In this document: piece after piece, positions 52,507 to 63,100 of the stretch | Layout: each line of letters opens with the position of its first letter | Position numbering within the stretch: the stretch's first letter is position 1 | DNA from: SAR86 cluster bacterium | Lineage (GTDB): Bacteria; Pseudomonadota; Gammaproteobacteria; Magnimaribacterales; TMED112 | Direction of reading: 5' to 3' | NCBI GenBank assembly: GCA_003331605.1 | Contig: QOPD01000002.1 | Span: 54,188 to 118,187 of the forward strand | DNA: 64,000 nucleotides | The notes under the pieces: generated by a model | The model's database searches: none | Told to the model about the DNA's origin: nothing | Seen by the model: the letters and a program-made list of their open reading frames with translations, nothing else | Program-made: the position numbers and the translations under genes

Positions 52507-53159
52507 TGCTTAGAAATTTCTTCCTTTTTTCATTAATTTTTAACCTTCAAGGTATTGCACAAGAAACCGATAGCGATAAAGATTTTCTATCCCTTTTTAT
52601 AAAAATACAGAATTTAGAGAAAGAAATCGCGCAATTAAGAAACGAGATCGAGGTACTGGAAGCCGAGGTTAAATATTACGAATCACAAAATAAAAATTCT
52701 ATTGATGGACTTGAGCTTAAAGTCCTGTCACTCATGAGTTTGGATAATTTGCAAAATGCTGAAAGCACATTGGGTAAGAAATCTGATCAACTGCTAAATT
52801 CTTATGAAGAAGCAATAATACTGATTCAAAAAGGCAACTTGGTCGAGGCTGTGAATGCCTTAAATAATTTTGTAACCAATAATCAAGACGATGAGCAAAC
52901 TCCTTTAGCATACTTTTGGTTGGGCGAACTAAATTTAACTCAAAACAACTTGGCTCTTTCAATTCAAAATTTTAATACGCTCATTGGTCTTTACCCATCT
53001 CACTGGAGAGTACCTCTTGCCAAGTATAAGCTTGGCGCAATTTATCTTGAGCAAGGCAATACCAATAGAGCTAAAACTCAGTTTGAGTTTGTGATTGCAG
53101 AATATCCCGATAGTTCTGCAGCAAAAGCTTCCAGAGAGTCTTTAGATAGTCTAGAATAG
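52506..53159 (+). CDS. cpoB: Cell division coordinator CpoB (YbgF)
   Basis: Signal peptide, coiled coil, C-terminal TPRs; pal-ybgF synteny; GTG start. Confidence 0.9.
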   Translation: MLRNFFLFSLIFNLQGIAQETDSDKDFLSLFIKIQNLEKEIAQLRNEIEVLEAEVKYYESQNKNSIDGLELKVLSLMSLDNLQNAESTLGKKSDQLLNSYEEAIILIQKGNLVEAVNALNNFVTNNQDDEQTPLAYFWLGELNLTQNNLALSIQNFNTLIGLYPSHWRVPLAKYKLGAIYLEQGNTNRAKTQFEFVIAEYPDSSAAKASRESLDSLE

Positions 53160-53173
53160 CAAAATCATTTTGT

Positions 53174-53249
53174 GGGTCGCTAGCTCAGCTGGTAGAGCAC
53201 CGGGCTTTTAACCCGTTGGTCATAGGTTCGAATCCTATGCGACCCACCA
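53174..53249 (+). tRNA. tRNA-Lys (anticodon TTT), CCA encoded
   Basis: 76 nt cloverleaf GGGTCGC-TA-GCTCAGCTGGTAGAGC-A-CCGGG-CTTTTAA-CCCGT-TGGTC-ATAGGTTCGAATCCTAT-GCGACCC-ACCA. Confidence 0.97.
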
Positions 53250-53361
53250 TTACCTTCTTAATAAACACATATTTACCCATTGATATATCGGTAAAGATTG
53301 ATAGATTAAATAATAGAGAATTTCTGAAACTTTTTAATCGGGCATAAATAATACTTAAAAA

Positions 53362-56300
53362 ATGAAAAAAACCAAATTAAGTTTATTTTTTGCAGTAGTA
53401 GTTACTGTTTTGTTGTCAGGATGTGGCGGTGGAGGCTCAGGTGGAACCCCTGCACCAGTACCTGTCCCAACACCAGCCCCAACACCAGCCCCAACACCAG
53501 CCCCAACACCCGCCCCAACACCCGCTCCAACACCAGCCCCATTGGAAATTTCATCACGCAATGAATGTTTCGAAGGCAGTTGCTACGACATCATCCAAGT
53601 ATCCGGAGCAGATGAAACTGCAACACCAGGAGGAAATGCCTTAGCTAACAAAAGAACAGTATATTCGTACATACCCGATGGCAGTGATAACGGGGTAGGG
53701 ACCTATGAAGGCTCTAATTGGCCATATGTTATTACCAGTGACGATGTTACGACTATTGAAGTACCAGAGAATATAACAGCAAGTTTTTCCACCAATTCTG
53801 AAAACCAGTTGCTTATTAACAACCAACCAGCTTATCAATATACACAGGATGAGAGTGAAGACGATGTGAATGGTAATGGTGTTTCTAATGTTTGGTATGT
53901 TTTTAAAGTTGATGGGGTGAGTTTGGCACCTGAACCAACCCCTGATCCAACACCAGAACCAACCCCTGAACCAACACCGGAGCCAACCCCTGAACCAACA
54001 CCGGAGCCAACCCCTGAACCAACCCCTGATCCAACACCAGAACCAACCCCTGAACCAACACCGGAGCCAACACCAGAACCAACCCCTGAACCAACACCAG
54101 CCCCTGCCTCCGCTGTTCAAGGGTCAGTTAAAATTGAAGGTCCTTTTGCACTCGATTCAGATATTAATAATGAAAACATAGAAAATATCGATAATGGTTT
54201 CACCAATAGAGCTCAATTCCTTGAACAGTATTCAACCGTATTAGGTTGGATGGGCGATGATGATGACTTAGAAATCTTCCAACTTGTAGCTGCAGAAAGT
54301 GAAACAGCAGTTCAATTAGAAATAATCAATCATAACGGTGACCCTGATAATAGAGCTGAGAATACAGACTTAGATATGTACATTGTCAATACCGATATTG
54401 AGACCATATCATCTGGAGCTGGCTTAGAAAAAATTGAATTTGCAGAAATTCCAGCAGGAGAGGGTGATATTTATTACATAATAATTGATCATTACAGGGG
54501 GGACAACTCAAATTCTAGTGCATATATAATAAACCAAGAGCCAACCGCAGCTTCAAGTTCTGATAATCAAGCTAAGCACCAAGAATCCAATGCTGAAATT
54601 AATATTGGTAAATTAATAATAGTCAACAAAGAGTTTAATTCTACAAACAGTCAGGAAGCGCTATACAAAGATCTCTCTCCAAAACTAGAAACTAGACCAA
54701 GTGCATTAATTGAAATTTCAGAAGAAAAGTTAAAAGAGTTTGTTAATCTTTCTGGAGTTGAAACATCTAGCCTTAAACAGCAATTCCCTGCAGTCGCTAA
54801 GTTAGGAGAATGGAGAAAAGCAACAAATCTATTAAGAAAGAGATTGCCAAGTGCAAAGATTGATTTTGACTACAAAAGAGAGCTTCATGATGTGTTTGTT
54901 AAAGACCCTCTTTACGATAGTTATCAATGGTGGAACTTTGATATCGTTAACCTGCCTGAAGCACTTGATATTTTAGGTCAAGAAACTAAGCCTATTAATG
55001 TTGCTGTTTTAGATTCAGGTTCACCAGATGTTGATAATGTTGGCTATCAGCGTTCAATTTTTGATAACGATCGTGGCTGGGATATGGAAGACAACGATTC
55101 AGTACCAATAGATATTCCATCAGAGAATGCATCAACAACAAGTCATGGCTCTCATGTTGGTAGCACCATTTCAATGCTGAATGATGGAGTAGATGGCAAT
55201 GGTTTTGGAGCAAGAGTTACGCCTGTTAGAGTCTGCTACGATCGAGGTTGTGGCCCTACCTATGAAGCCTATCTTTTTATCAATGGGGATGAGAATGATT
55301 CTGAGACAACTTGGGCACAGAGGACAGCTGAATCAAAGGGAGTGCCTCTAGAGGATTTAGATGAAAAGCTTTACTCCATGAATATGAGTTATGGCGGAGG
55401 CGGCGGAAGCGCCAATTCAAATGCCTGTGAAAAGCTAGCTGAAATTTCAGAAAGTGGTATTTTAGTTGCTTCATCATCTGGAAATGGCGGAATCAATTCG
55501 ACAAGTTGGCCAGCGGCATGCCCTACAGTATTTTCAGTTGCAGCCACCAATGGAACTCATAGAAGGTCGTCCTACTCATCAACTAATCAATATGTCGATT
55601 TTGCAGCACCAGGAGGAGAATATTCTGATTGGAATGACGATGGTATAGACGATCTGGTCTATGCTTATGCGTTATTTGATAACTCTAATCCAGATGTTGA
55701 GATGCCTCTGTCTGGGCTGCAGGGAACTTCAATGGCATCACCGCATGGCGCAGGGTTTTTAGCTTTACTTAAACACTATTATGAAGACGTTGCCAAACCA
55801 TTTGAAATAAACACAGATTTACCAGAAATTCTTAAATACAACCATGTTGAACAACTTCTAAAAGCAAATCTAATCACTAACGATGTAAATAAAGAATCAA
55901 GAGAATTTGATACAACTGCAAGGCCTGGTAGAGATGATCATCTTGGGTATGGAATTATAGATTTACACAAAGCAATTAAATCAATAGATGCGTTTAAATC
56001 GAGTTACTTCACTTCTTTTGATGCTTTACCTTCTTATGAAGGACCCTCACTAATCAAACTTAATGCCGGTGAGGTACAAGAATTTACTCTGACACCAAAA
56101 GGTGTTGCAGGAGATGGCTTCAACAGCCTAGAGTATACTTTCCAGTCAGAGTTTTTAGAAGTTAAGGACTTAGATAATCTTAATTACTCTGTTGTTAATG
56201 CTCCGGACTATACTTGGGCAGGTTGGGTCGATACCCCAATTACTTTTACATTTCCTATGGAAGAGGGAGCTGATTTACCTTTCGAAGGATATGAGTTGTT

Positions 56301-56952
56301 GGCTGTTGGGGTAAATATACTTTTTCACATTAAAGGAGAAGCCTCTTCAGTTGATATTCTAGACTTAAAAGCATATTTATTAGATGAAGAAGATCAAGTT
56401 TTACAGGAAAGTAGAACAGACTTGATTGGTGGTGAAGGTGCGCTTGGTTTTAATGAGGTAGAACCAGGCAACTACAAACTGAAAGTATGTTCAGATATCA
56501 ACGGTGATAATGCATGGTGTGGTAGTGGAGAGCTTGTTGCAGAAAGTGAGGTATTTGAGGTTACTGGAGTTTCTTCAACAGAAGTAGGTTTAGAGTTATC
56601 TGCCTTTAGTGAAGGCGTTCCAAATAATGCTCCTGTCATAACATCGGATCCTGAAATAACAGACTCTACTTTTGCAACTGTCGGAGAAGAATATTTATAT
56701 AGAGTCCTCGCAACTGATGAAGACTATGAAAATGAAAATGGAACCTCCGCACCAAGAAGTTGGTTTAATTATTCCATTGAGCTAATAAATGAAGAAGATG
56801 GTTCAACTGGAAATTTCTTAAGCATTGATATTATCGGAGAAGTAACTGGGGTCCCTAAAGAAAAGCATATTGGTTCGTGGAAGGTTAAAATTGGTGTTAG
56901 CGATAGAATCGATACAACTTATCAGGAATTTATACTTACAGTCGATGAGTAA
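53362..56952 (+). CDS. Subtilisin-like (S8) serine protease lipoprotein with PT-rich repeat linkers and C-terminal Ig/cadherin-like domain
   Basis: Lipobox [12 protein letters not shown]; catalytic contexts [27 protein letters not shown]; 1196 aa. Confidence 0.92.
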   Translation: MKKTKLSLFFAVVVTVLLSGCGGGGSGGTPAPVPVPTPAPTPAPTPAPTPAPTPAPTPAPLEISSRNECFEGSCYDIIQVSGADETATPGGNALANKRTVYSYIPDGSDNGVGTYEGSNWPYVITSDDVTTIEVPENITASFSTNSENQLLINNQPAYQYTQDESEDDVNGNGVSNVWYVFKVDGVSLAPEPTPDPTPEPTPEPTPEPTPEPTPEPTPEPTPDPTPEPTPEPTPEPTPEPTPEPTPAPASAVQGSVKIEGPFALDSDINNENIENIDNGFTNRAQFLEQYSTVLGWMGDDDDLEIFQLVAAESETAVQLEIINHNGDPDNRAENTDLDMYIVNTDIETISSGAGLEKIEFAEIPAGEGDIYYIIIDHYRGDNSNSSAYIINQEPTAASSSDNQAKHQESNAEINIGKLIIVNKEFNSTNSQEALYKDLSPKLETRPSALIEISEEKLKEFVNLSGVETSSLKQQFPAVAKLGEWRKATNLLRKRLPSAKIDFDYKRELHDVFVKDPLYDSYQWWNFDIVNLPEALDILGQETKPINVAVLDSGSPDVDNVGYQRSIFDNDRGWDMEDNDSVPIDIPSENASTTSHGSHVGSTISMLNDGVDGNGFGARVTPVRVCYDRGCGPTYEAYLFINGDENDSETTWAQRTAESKGVPLEDLDEKLYSMNMSYGGGGGSANSNACEKLAEISESGILVASSSGNGGINSTSWPAACPTVFSVAATNGTHRRSSYSSTNQYVDFAAPGGEYSDWNDDGIDDLVYAYALFDNSNPDVEMPLSGLQGTSMASPHGAGFLALLKHYYEDVAKPFEINTDLPEILKYNHVEQLLKANLITNDVNKESREFDTTARPGRDDHLGYGIIDLHKAIKSIDAFKSSYFTSFDALPSYEGPSLIKLNAGEVQEFTLTPKGVAGDGFNSLEYTFQSEFLEVKDLDNLNYSVVNAPDYTWAGWVDTPITFTFPMEEGADLPFEGYELLAVGVNILFHIKGEASSVDILDLKAYLLDEEDQVLQESRTDLIGGEGALGFNEVEPGNYKLKVCSDINGDNAWCGSGELVAESEVFEVTGVSSTEVGLELSAFSEGVPNNAPVITSDPEITDSTFATVGEEYLYRVLATDEDYENENGTSAPRSWFNYSIELINEEDGSTGNFLSIDIIGEVTGVPKEKHIGSWKVKIGVSDRIDTTYQEFILTVDE
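53467..53540 (+). repeat. 12-bp tandem repeat encoding (PTPA)n
   Basis: Successive ccaacaccagcc units with minor variants. Confidence 0.95.
53929..54105 (+). repeat. 12-bp tandem repeat encoding (PEPT/PDPT)n, with 84-bp superperiod
   Basis: ccaacccctgaa / ccaacaccggag units; the cctgatccaacaccagaaccaacccctgaaccaacaccggagcc block recurs 84 bp apart (53941 and 54025). Confidence 0.93.
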
Positions 56953-56988
56953 TGTTAGTAATATTTAAAGTCGATTATAAGTATCAAA

Positions 56989-58092
56989 ATGGAAGATTTT
57001 TTTACCAGCATTACACCTAAAAGAAATTTTAATACTTCTTCCACTCCACCAAGCCCAAATTACAATAGCTTAGATTTTTGGTCAGCCCATCCCGATAAGT
57101 CGAGTTATGCCACATTGCAGCCAGATACAAAAACAAAAAATAGTCATGAAGTTGATTGTTTTTATGTGCACCCAACCGGTTTTTACTTAAAAGAATGGAA
57201 TGCGCCGCTTGATTTAGAGAACTCAGCATACGACAGGGTTGACCTAACGCTTGCAACCCAAGCCTCTGCATACAGTTCTGGTTGTAATATTTATGCCCCT
57301 CACTATAGACAAGCAACTTATGCTGCAATTGCAACCAACCAAGCTGATAATAGCTTAAAGGCACTCAATTTAGCTTACGAAGACATTAAAAATGCATTTG
57401 ACTACTACTTAAAAAACTTTAACCAAGACAAGCCATTTATTTTGGCATCTCACAGTCAAGGATCATTGCACTGTCAAAGACTTATTTCTGAGAAAGCTTT
57501 CAAGAATATTTTTAAATCAAGGATGATTGCAGCCTACCTTATAGGTTATCCATTAGAAAAAAAATTATTAATTGATAACCACTACAAAGCTTCAGACTTT
57601 CCTATTGAAACTGGATGTATTATTCAATTCTGCACTGTTGGAGTCGGGGCATCTAGTCTTTCGTTGGGCGGAATAAAAAAGAGGTTGAAATATTGGAAGT
57701 TTAATGGCGAAAGTTATGCATTAGATGAAATAAATGATCTTGCTAGCACTAATCCAGTTTCTTGGGGTAGAAGCCAAGACTGGTCTGTAGTACCAAAAGA
57801 TAGCTTTATCATGCCGAGAGTTACTGGGAAGAGCGTGTATTTTAATTTTAGTGCTGTAAATAGAACTTCACCCAAGATCACAGAAATTAAATTTGCTGCC
57901 GATCAAAATATAGATATTAGATTGAGAGATGATGGCTTGCTAGAAAGCAAAGGATCATCGATTGAAAGAATCCTTAAGCGAGATATAACTGGCAATAGAG
58001 ATCTTCACATTTGGGACTACCAACTTTTTTGGGGGCAGTTAAGAGAAAATAGCCAAAAAAGGATAAAGGAATTTTTAAAGAACAATGGCTAA
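56989..58092 (+). CDS. DUF3089 family alpha/beta-hydrolase-like protein
   Basis: VDCFYVHPTGFYLKEWNAPL, IYAPHYRQATYAAI, FILASHSQGSLH nucleophile elbow. Confidence 0.85.
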   Translation: MEDFFTSITPKRNFNTSSTPPSPNYNSLDFWSAHPDKSSYATLQPDTKTKNSHEVDCFYVHPTGFYLKEWNAPLDLENSAYDRVDLTLATQASAYSSGCNIYAPHYRQATYAAIATNQADNSLKALNLAYEDIKNAFDYYLKNFNQDKPFILASHSQGSLHCQRLISEKAFKNIFKSRMIAAYLIGYPLEKKLLIDNHYKASDFPIETGCIIQFCTVGVGASSLSLGGIKKRLKYWKFNGESYALDEINDLASTNPVSWGRSQDWSVVPKDSFIMPRVTGKSVYFNFSAVNRTSPKITEIKFAADQNIDIRLRDDGLLESKGSSIERILKRDITGNRDLHIWDYQLFWGQLRENSQKRIKEFLKNNG

Positions 58093-59479
58093 GCTTTCTT
58101 TTTTTCAAAAATGTTTTTATGGCCTCGGAGGCGGTGTAAATGCAGTTAAAACTGATTTTTTTGTTTTTTATTTAGGTTTTTTTTATTTAACTGTTGTTGG
58201 TTTGAATCCAATATATACTGGACTTGCGCTCTTTTTAGCTTTGGTTCTTGATGCCTTTACAGATCCTTTGATTGGCAGCATATCCGATAGATTAAAAACA
58301 AAGTATGGCAGAAGACATTATTTGATGATGATCTCTCTGTTGCCAGTTCTTGTTTCATATTTAATGTTGTTTTTTCCCATTAATGTATGGGTAGAGAGTG
58401 AAATCCTAATTTTTCTTTGGCTATTATTCTTTTCTTCTCTTACAAGATTCTGTGTAACTTTATTTGATATTCCTCATAGAGCTTTGGCAATTGAATTGCC
58501 AAATAGTTACGAAGAGAAAAGCGATATCATGTCATTGCGTGAGGGGTTCCAAGCACTTATTGCTTTAAGCCACTCATTTTTAATTCTTCCAATAATGTCA
58601 CCATTATTAAGATCAAACAATGACCCTCTTGAGTGGCTTAATGTGGGGATAATTGGGGGCATTATGATGGTGTTAATGGGGCTTTTTTCAATTGTTGGTA
58701 CTCTAAAGATTATCCCTAATCTCAAGACAGTTGCCGAAGAGAACAAATTTCAGTTCAAAAAGTTGAATCAAATATTTTTAGACCTAAAAAAAGTTCTTAC
58801 AAACAAAAGCCTGTTAATCTTTCTTGTGGGGTCTATTCTTATTCAGGCGGGTTGGGGGTTGGCTAATAGTTTAACTTTTTTGACTCAAATTGAGTTTTGG
58901 CAACTGACTCCTAACCAGATTCAACGATTTATATTCATATATTTTCTTGCAGCATTAGCTGGTTGGTATTTAACTCCAAGAATAATTAGAAAAATTGAGA
59001 AGCACGTATTGGTTGTTGTAAGTCTTTTTGTTATTGGTTCATTTTTATCTTTACCCTATTTAGGGTATCTCTTTAACCTTGCCCCAGTAAAGGGTTCAGA
59101 TTATTTGATATTTTATATAGGCGTATGCGTCTTTTTTACAAGCACTTTCTCCTATGTCAGCCTTATGGCTAGGGAGAGTATGGTCCCAGATATTGTTGAT
59201 CAGATATCTCAAAATACTGATGTAAGAAATGATGGTTCTGTTAGCGCAGTTACATCATTTTGCGCAAAGTGCATGTCAGGCCTCGGGCAATTTATCTCTA
59301 TGTTTATTTTATGGCTTATAGCATTCCCCAGTGGTAATAATGGTGAACCAACAATATTGCAGCTTGAACAATTAGCATTTTTTCAGGGCCCCTTTATATT
59401 TTTGTTATTCTTGGTCCCAGCCTTGATATTTCTTCGATATCCTCTTACTAGAGCTATCCACAGAAATATCAAAACGTAA
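58085..59479 (+). CDS. MFS / GPH-family (MelB-like) sugar:cation symporter
   Basis: 12-TM pattern; DAFTDPLIGSISDRLKTKYGRRHYLMMISLLP. Confidence 0.88.
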   Translation: MAKLSFFQKCFYGLGGGVNAVKTDFFVFYLGFFYLTVVGLNPIYTGLALFLALVLDAFTDPLIGSISDRLKTKYGRRHYLMMISLLPVLVSYLMLFFPINVWVESEILIFLWLLFFSSLTRFCVTLFDIPHRALAIELPNSYEEKSDIMSLREGFQALIALSHSFLILPIMSPLLRSNNDPLEWLNVGIIGGIMMVLMGLFSIVGTLKIIPNLKTVAEENKFQFKKLNQIFLDLKKVLTNKSLLIFLVGSILIQAGWGLANSLTFLTQIEFWQLTPNQIQRFIFIYFLAALAGWYLTPRIIRKIEKHVLVVVSLFVIGSFLSLPYLGYLFNLAPVKGSDYLIFYIGVCVFFTSTFSYVSLMARESMVPDIVDQISQNTDVRNDGSVSAVTSFCAKCMSGLGQFISMFILWLIAFPSGNNGEPTILQLEQLAFFQGPFIFLLFLVPALIFLRYPLTRAIHRNIKT

Positions 59480-59531
59480 TTCTTTAATTATTTATATAAA
59501 TAGACTAATCTGGAAAGTCAGAGTTAATAAT

Positions 59532-61508
59532 ATGAAACAAATAATCACATTTTTTACATTAATCTTCTCATTAGAGTTTGCAGCAAAAAACCTTGTTCCA
59601 GAAAGTTATTGGGACATTCAAAATATCTCAAATCCAAGAGTTAGCCCAAGTGGCGATGATATTTTATTTTCAAAAAGATACATAGATAAGTTTAACGACT
59701 CATTCGTAACAGAAACCTGGGTCATGAATTCAAAAGGAGAAAATAAGAGATACTTTACCGATGGCTCAAATGCAAAATGGTCTCCTGATGGAACAAAAGT
59801 AGCATTTATCAAGAGTGACAAGAATGATAACTCTCAAATTTTTATAAAGTACTTAGCCAGTGAAGCTGAAACACAAATAACAAATTTTGATCAGGATATT
59901 TCAGATTTTTCTTGGTCAAAAGATGGCAAGCATTTTGTTTTCGCATCTTTCAATGAGTACGATGACGATTGGCAAGTTGAGATTCCAGGAGAAAAGGAAG
60001 GTGAATCATACAATTGGACTGAAAAGCCGAAAGTTGTCACTACTATGCACTGGCGTGCCGATGGTCAAGGAGAGCTTGAAAGTGGTGAGGATCATCTTTA
60101 CTTAGTAAGTTCAGATGGCGGCTCAGCAGCAAAGCTTAACGATTGGGGCATGGATTACCAAGGAAGTCTAAGCTGGTATGACGAAACAACTGTGCTTTTT
60201 CAAGGCAATGGCTCTCTTAATGATTTGCAGACACCATGGAAACAGTCCTCAGTCTTTTTGCTCGACATTAATTCTAAGAGACTTGAAAAAATTTCTCCTG
60301 ACAATGGTGTATTTACTGCTCCAAAATCTTCTAAAAATGGAAAGATTGTCTTTTTAGGCCACCCCTCTACCGATTATTCTTCAGTTGCATTTGATGTTTA
60401 CCTAACAGATGGAAGATCTCAAGCTAGGTCTTTGACTTCAAACTTAAGCGCAACACCAAGAGAGTTATTCTGGCTAAATGAAAATGAGGTCGCCTTCTCA
60501 ATTGATGACAGAGGAGCATCAAAAGCCTTAAAGCTTAACGTTTTAACTAAAAAAATATCAGAAGTTATTCCTAATTTTAAAGAACAATTTAATTTATCTT
60601 CGGTTAGCGGAAATATTCTTTATGGGGCATATGCTAATGATGAAAGACCATCAGAGGTGGCTTTTATTTCTGGCTCTAAATTAGATAAGCTTACAAGTTT
60701 CAATGAGGTTGTTCTAGGACAATACGATTTAGGTGAAACAGTTGAGATAAACTATAAAGCTCCTGATGGCACACCAGTACAAGGTTGGTACATCTTGCCT
60801 CCAGGATTCGATAAAAGTAAAAAATACCCATTGATTCTAATCATACATGGTGGACCACACGCAATGTATAGATATCAGTTTAATTATTTATGGCATCAAT
60901 TTGCTAGTGATGGTTATGTAGTTCTTTATACCAATCCAAGAGGAAGCACTGGTTATGGATCTGAGTTTGCTAACGTCATCGATAATGATTATCCTGGTAT
61001 GGGTGATCTATCAGATTTACTATCTGGTGTAGATTATGTCACCAACTTAGGGTTTATTGATGAAAGTAAAATGTATGTCCAAGGTTGTAGTGGAGGAGGG
61101 GTGCTAACTGCTTGGGTTGTTGGTCACGATGATAGGTTTGCAGCAGCAGCTTCTTTATGCCCTGTAACAAACTGGATCTCAATGGTTGGTACAACTGATA
61201 TTCCAGCCTGGACCTTTGAATGGTTTGATGTTCCTTTCTGGGAAGATCCAACAAATTGGCTTGAGAGATCTCCAATAATGAGGACAGGATACATAAATAC
61301 TCCTACTTTATTTATGACTGGTGTGTTGGATATAAGAACACCAATGCCACAAACAGAAGAAATGTATGTTGCACTTAAAGAGGCTGGAGTTGATACGGTT
61401 CTTATTCGAATGAATGGGGAGTGGCATGGTACAGGAAGAAAGAAGCCAACCAATTGGTTTAGAACCTATGGTTATTTATCCGAGTGGTATCAAAAGTACC
61501 AAAAATAA
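59532..61508 (+). CDS. S9 family (prolyl oligopeptidase-like) peptidase
   Basis: Beta-propeller N-half; LIIHGGPHAMYRYQFNYLWHQFASDGYVVLYTNPRGSTGYG; nucleophile GCSGGG, GVLDIRTP, GEWHG. Confidence 0.93.
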   Translation: MKQIITFFTLIFSLEFAAKNLVPESYWDIQNISNPRVSPSGDDILFSKRYIDKFNDSFVTETWVMNSKGENKRYFTDGSNAKWSPDGTKVAFIKSDKNDNSQIFIKYLASEAETQITNFDQDISDFSWSKDGKHFVFASFNEYDDDWQVEIPGEKEGESYNWTEKPKVVTTMHWRADGQGELESGEDHLYLVSSDGGSAAKLNDWGMDYQGSLSWYDETTVLFQGNGSLNDLQTPWKQSSVFLLDINSKRLEKISPDNGVFTAPKSSKNGKIVFLGHPSTDYSSVAFDVYLTDGRSQARSLTSNLSATPRELFWLNENEVAFSIDDRGASKALKLNVLTKKISEVIPNFKEQFNLSSVSGNILYGAYANDERPSEVAFISGSKLDKLTSFNEVVLGQYDLGETVEINYKAPDGTPVQGWYILPPGFDKSKKYPLILIIHGGPHAMYRYQFNYLWHQFASDGYVVLYTNPRGSTGYGSEFANVIDNDYPGMGDLSDLLSGVDYVTNLGFIDESKMYVQGCSGGGVLTAWVVGHDDRFAAAASLCPVTNWISMVGTTDIPAWTFEWFDVPFWEDPTNWLERSPIMRTGYINTPTLFMTGVLDIRTPMPQTEEMYVALKEAGVDTVLIRMNGEWHGTGRKKPTNWFRTYGYLSEWYQKYQK

Positions 61509-61520
61509 CTCTTTTTAATT

Positions 61521-62192
61521 ATGGATGTCATTGAAGCAATAAAAACACGTCATTCCGTAAGAGCTTATCTTGATAAGCCAGTGGAGGAAACTCTCGTAAG
61601 AGAGATTATTGAAATTTCTAAACAATCTCCTTCTGGAGTTAACTCACAGCCTTGGAGGGTATATGTGGTTATGGGGCAGGCCAAAGACGCTTTAGTCAAA
61701 GATGTGCTTGAAAAGTTTGATGCTGGCACTCCTGAAAAAGAGGAATACCAAGTGTACCCAAACAAAGCAGATATTCCAGACTGGTATAAAGCTAGACAAA
61801 GAGCCTGTGGCTTCGGTATGTATGGTGTTTTAGGAATTGAGAGAGAAGATATGGATAAAAGGGTAGCTCAGGGCCGAAAGAATTATGAGTTCTTTGGAGC
61901 TCCAGTAGGGATGTTTGTTACAGTGCCAAAAGCCATAGGTGCAAATGGATGGGGGCACGTAGGACATTTTATTCAAAGCGTATGTTTAGCTGCAAAAGGC
62001 AAAGGTTTGGATACCTGTCTTCAGGAAGCTTGGGCTGGCTTTCCTGTGACACTAAAAAAACATTTAAATTACGGTGATGATGAAATTTTATGGTGCGGTA
62101 TCTCAATGGGCTACAAAGATGAGGAGCATATAATCAATACCTTTGTCCCTGAAAGAGAAAGTTTCGAAAACTTTGCCAAAATAATTAAGTAA
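61521..62192 (+). CDS. Nitroreductase family protein
   Basis: VIEAIKTRHSVRAYLDKPVEETLVREIIEISKQSPSGVNSQPWRVYVV. Confidence 0.93.
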   Translation: MDVIEAIKTRHSVRAYLDKPVEETLVREIIEISKQSPSGVNSQPWRVYVVMGQAKDALVKDVLEKFDAGTPEKEEYQVYPNKADIPDWYKARQRACGFGMYGVLGIEREDMDKRVAQGRKNYEFFGAPVGMFVTVPKAIGANGWGHVGHFIQSVCLAAKGKGLDTCLQEAWAGFPVTLKKHLNYGDDEILWCGISMGYKDEEHIINTFVPERESFENFAKIIK

Positions 62193-63100
62193 TGAAGGAA
62201 ATATCCTTTGATACCTCTTCGGGAACGATTAAAGCTGCATGTTGGGACGAGGTTAATAATCCAAAAGGGACTGTTCAAGTTGCCCATGGTTTAGGTGAAT
62301 ATCATGGCAGGTATCATGAGCTTGCTGAGCGTTTAAATCGCAAAGGCTATATAGTTTTTTGTAACGATCATCTTGGTCATGGATTAAATGTTTCCGAACA
62401 GAATCCTAAAGGATACTTTGGAGATGAAGAGGGCTTTAGCGATGTTGTGAATCATTTGGCTGAAATGAATTCATACATAAGAAAAAAATATCCTGCAAAA
62501 AAACATTTTCTTGTTGCTCATAGTCTTGGTGCTGCTATTTCAATATCTTTATTACAAAGAGGATTAACTTTTGATGGTGTGGTTCTTAGTGCAACATTCT
62601 CAATAAATCCATTATTGCTTTTTATAAATGGGTTGCTAGTAGCTTTAGAAATGAGGACTCTGGGTCCTAAAGGGATAAGTAAACAGATGGAGGACCTTAC
62701 AACTGTTAAACACAATTCTGCATTTAAACCTAATAGGACCACACATGACTGGCTTTCAACTAACGAAGAGAGCGTTGATGCTTATGTTGCAGATCCTTTG
62801 TGTGGTTTTCCAAATACGGTAAAGCTTTGGCAAGACTTAAAAATTGGTTTTAGTGACTTATGGTCGAAAAAAAGCTTTAAAAAAATAGATGAAAATAACC
62901 GATTTCTATGTCTAACTGGAAGCCAAGATTCTGTGAATGCTAATGGAAAGCAGTCTGAGAAAATTCACAATCTATTGATTGATTTAGGTCTTGAGTCGGA
63001 ATTTATTTCGCACGAAGGAATGCGACATGAGATTTTTAATGAACTAGGTAGAGAGAAAGTATTTGATCAGGTTTTAGACTTTTTTGAGCATTCAGCCTGA
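62192..63100 (+). CDS. Alpha/beta hydrolase, monoacylglycerol-lipase-like (Hydrolase_4)
   Basis: GTVQVAHGLGEYHGRYHELAERLNRKGYIVFCNDHLGHG; FLVAHSLGAAIS. Confidence 0.9.
   Translation: MKEISFDTSSGTIKAACWDEVNNPKGTVQVAHGLGEYHGRYHELAERLNRKGYIVFCNDHLGHGLNVSEQNPKGYFGDEEGFSDVVNHLAEMNSYIRKKYPAKKHFLVAHSLGAAISISLLQRGLTFDGVVLSATFSINPLLLFINGLLVALEMRTLGPKGISKQMEDLTTVKHNSAFKPNRTTHDWLSTNEESVDAYVADPLCGFPNTVKLWQDLKIGFSDLWSKKSFKKIDENNRFLCLTGSQDSVNANGKQSEKIHNLLIDLGLESEFISHEGMRHEIFNELGREKVFDQVLDFFEHSA

Noticed and set aside
53174-53249. C27-T43 mismatch in the tRNA-Lys anticodon stem as a sign of a pseudogene
   Set aside because: The rest of the cloverleaf is intact with CCA encoded; a mismatch at the first anticodon-stem pair is tolerated in many tRNAs (E. 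coli tRNA-Lys has a G-T there).
53272-53295. TTTACC...GGTAAA inverted repeat after tRNA-Lys
   Set aside because: Only 6 bp with a 12-nt loop and no T-tract; not a convincing terminator.
53355-53561. Minus-strand 68 aa [23 protein letters not shown]...
   Set aside because: Antisense shadow of the PTPA repeat in the S8 protease gene; low-complexity repeat keeps several frames open.
53423-53644. Plus-strand 73 aa [16 protein letters not shown]
   Set aside because: Out-of-frame reading of the same 12-bp repeat (repeat length divisible by 3 leaves all frames open).
53641-54120. Minus-strand 159 aa ORF rich in [15 protein letters not shown]
   Set aside because: Antisense of the PEPT repeat and flanks; no sensible protein, better explained by the + strand protease.
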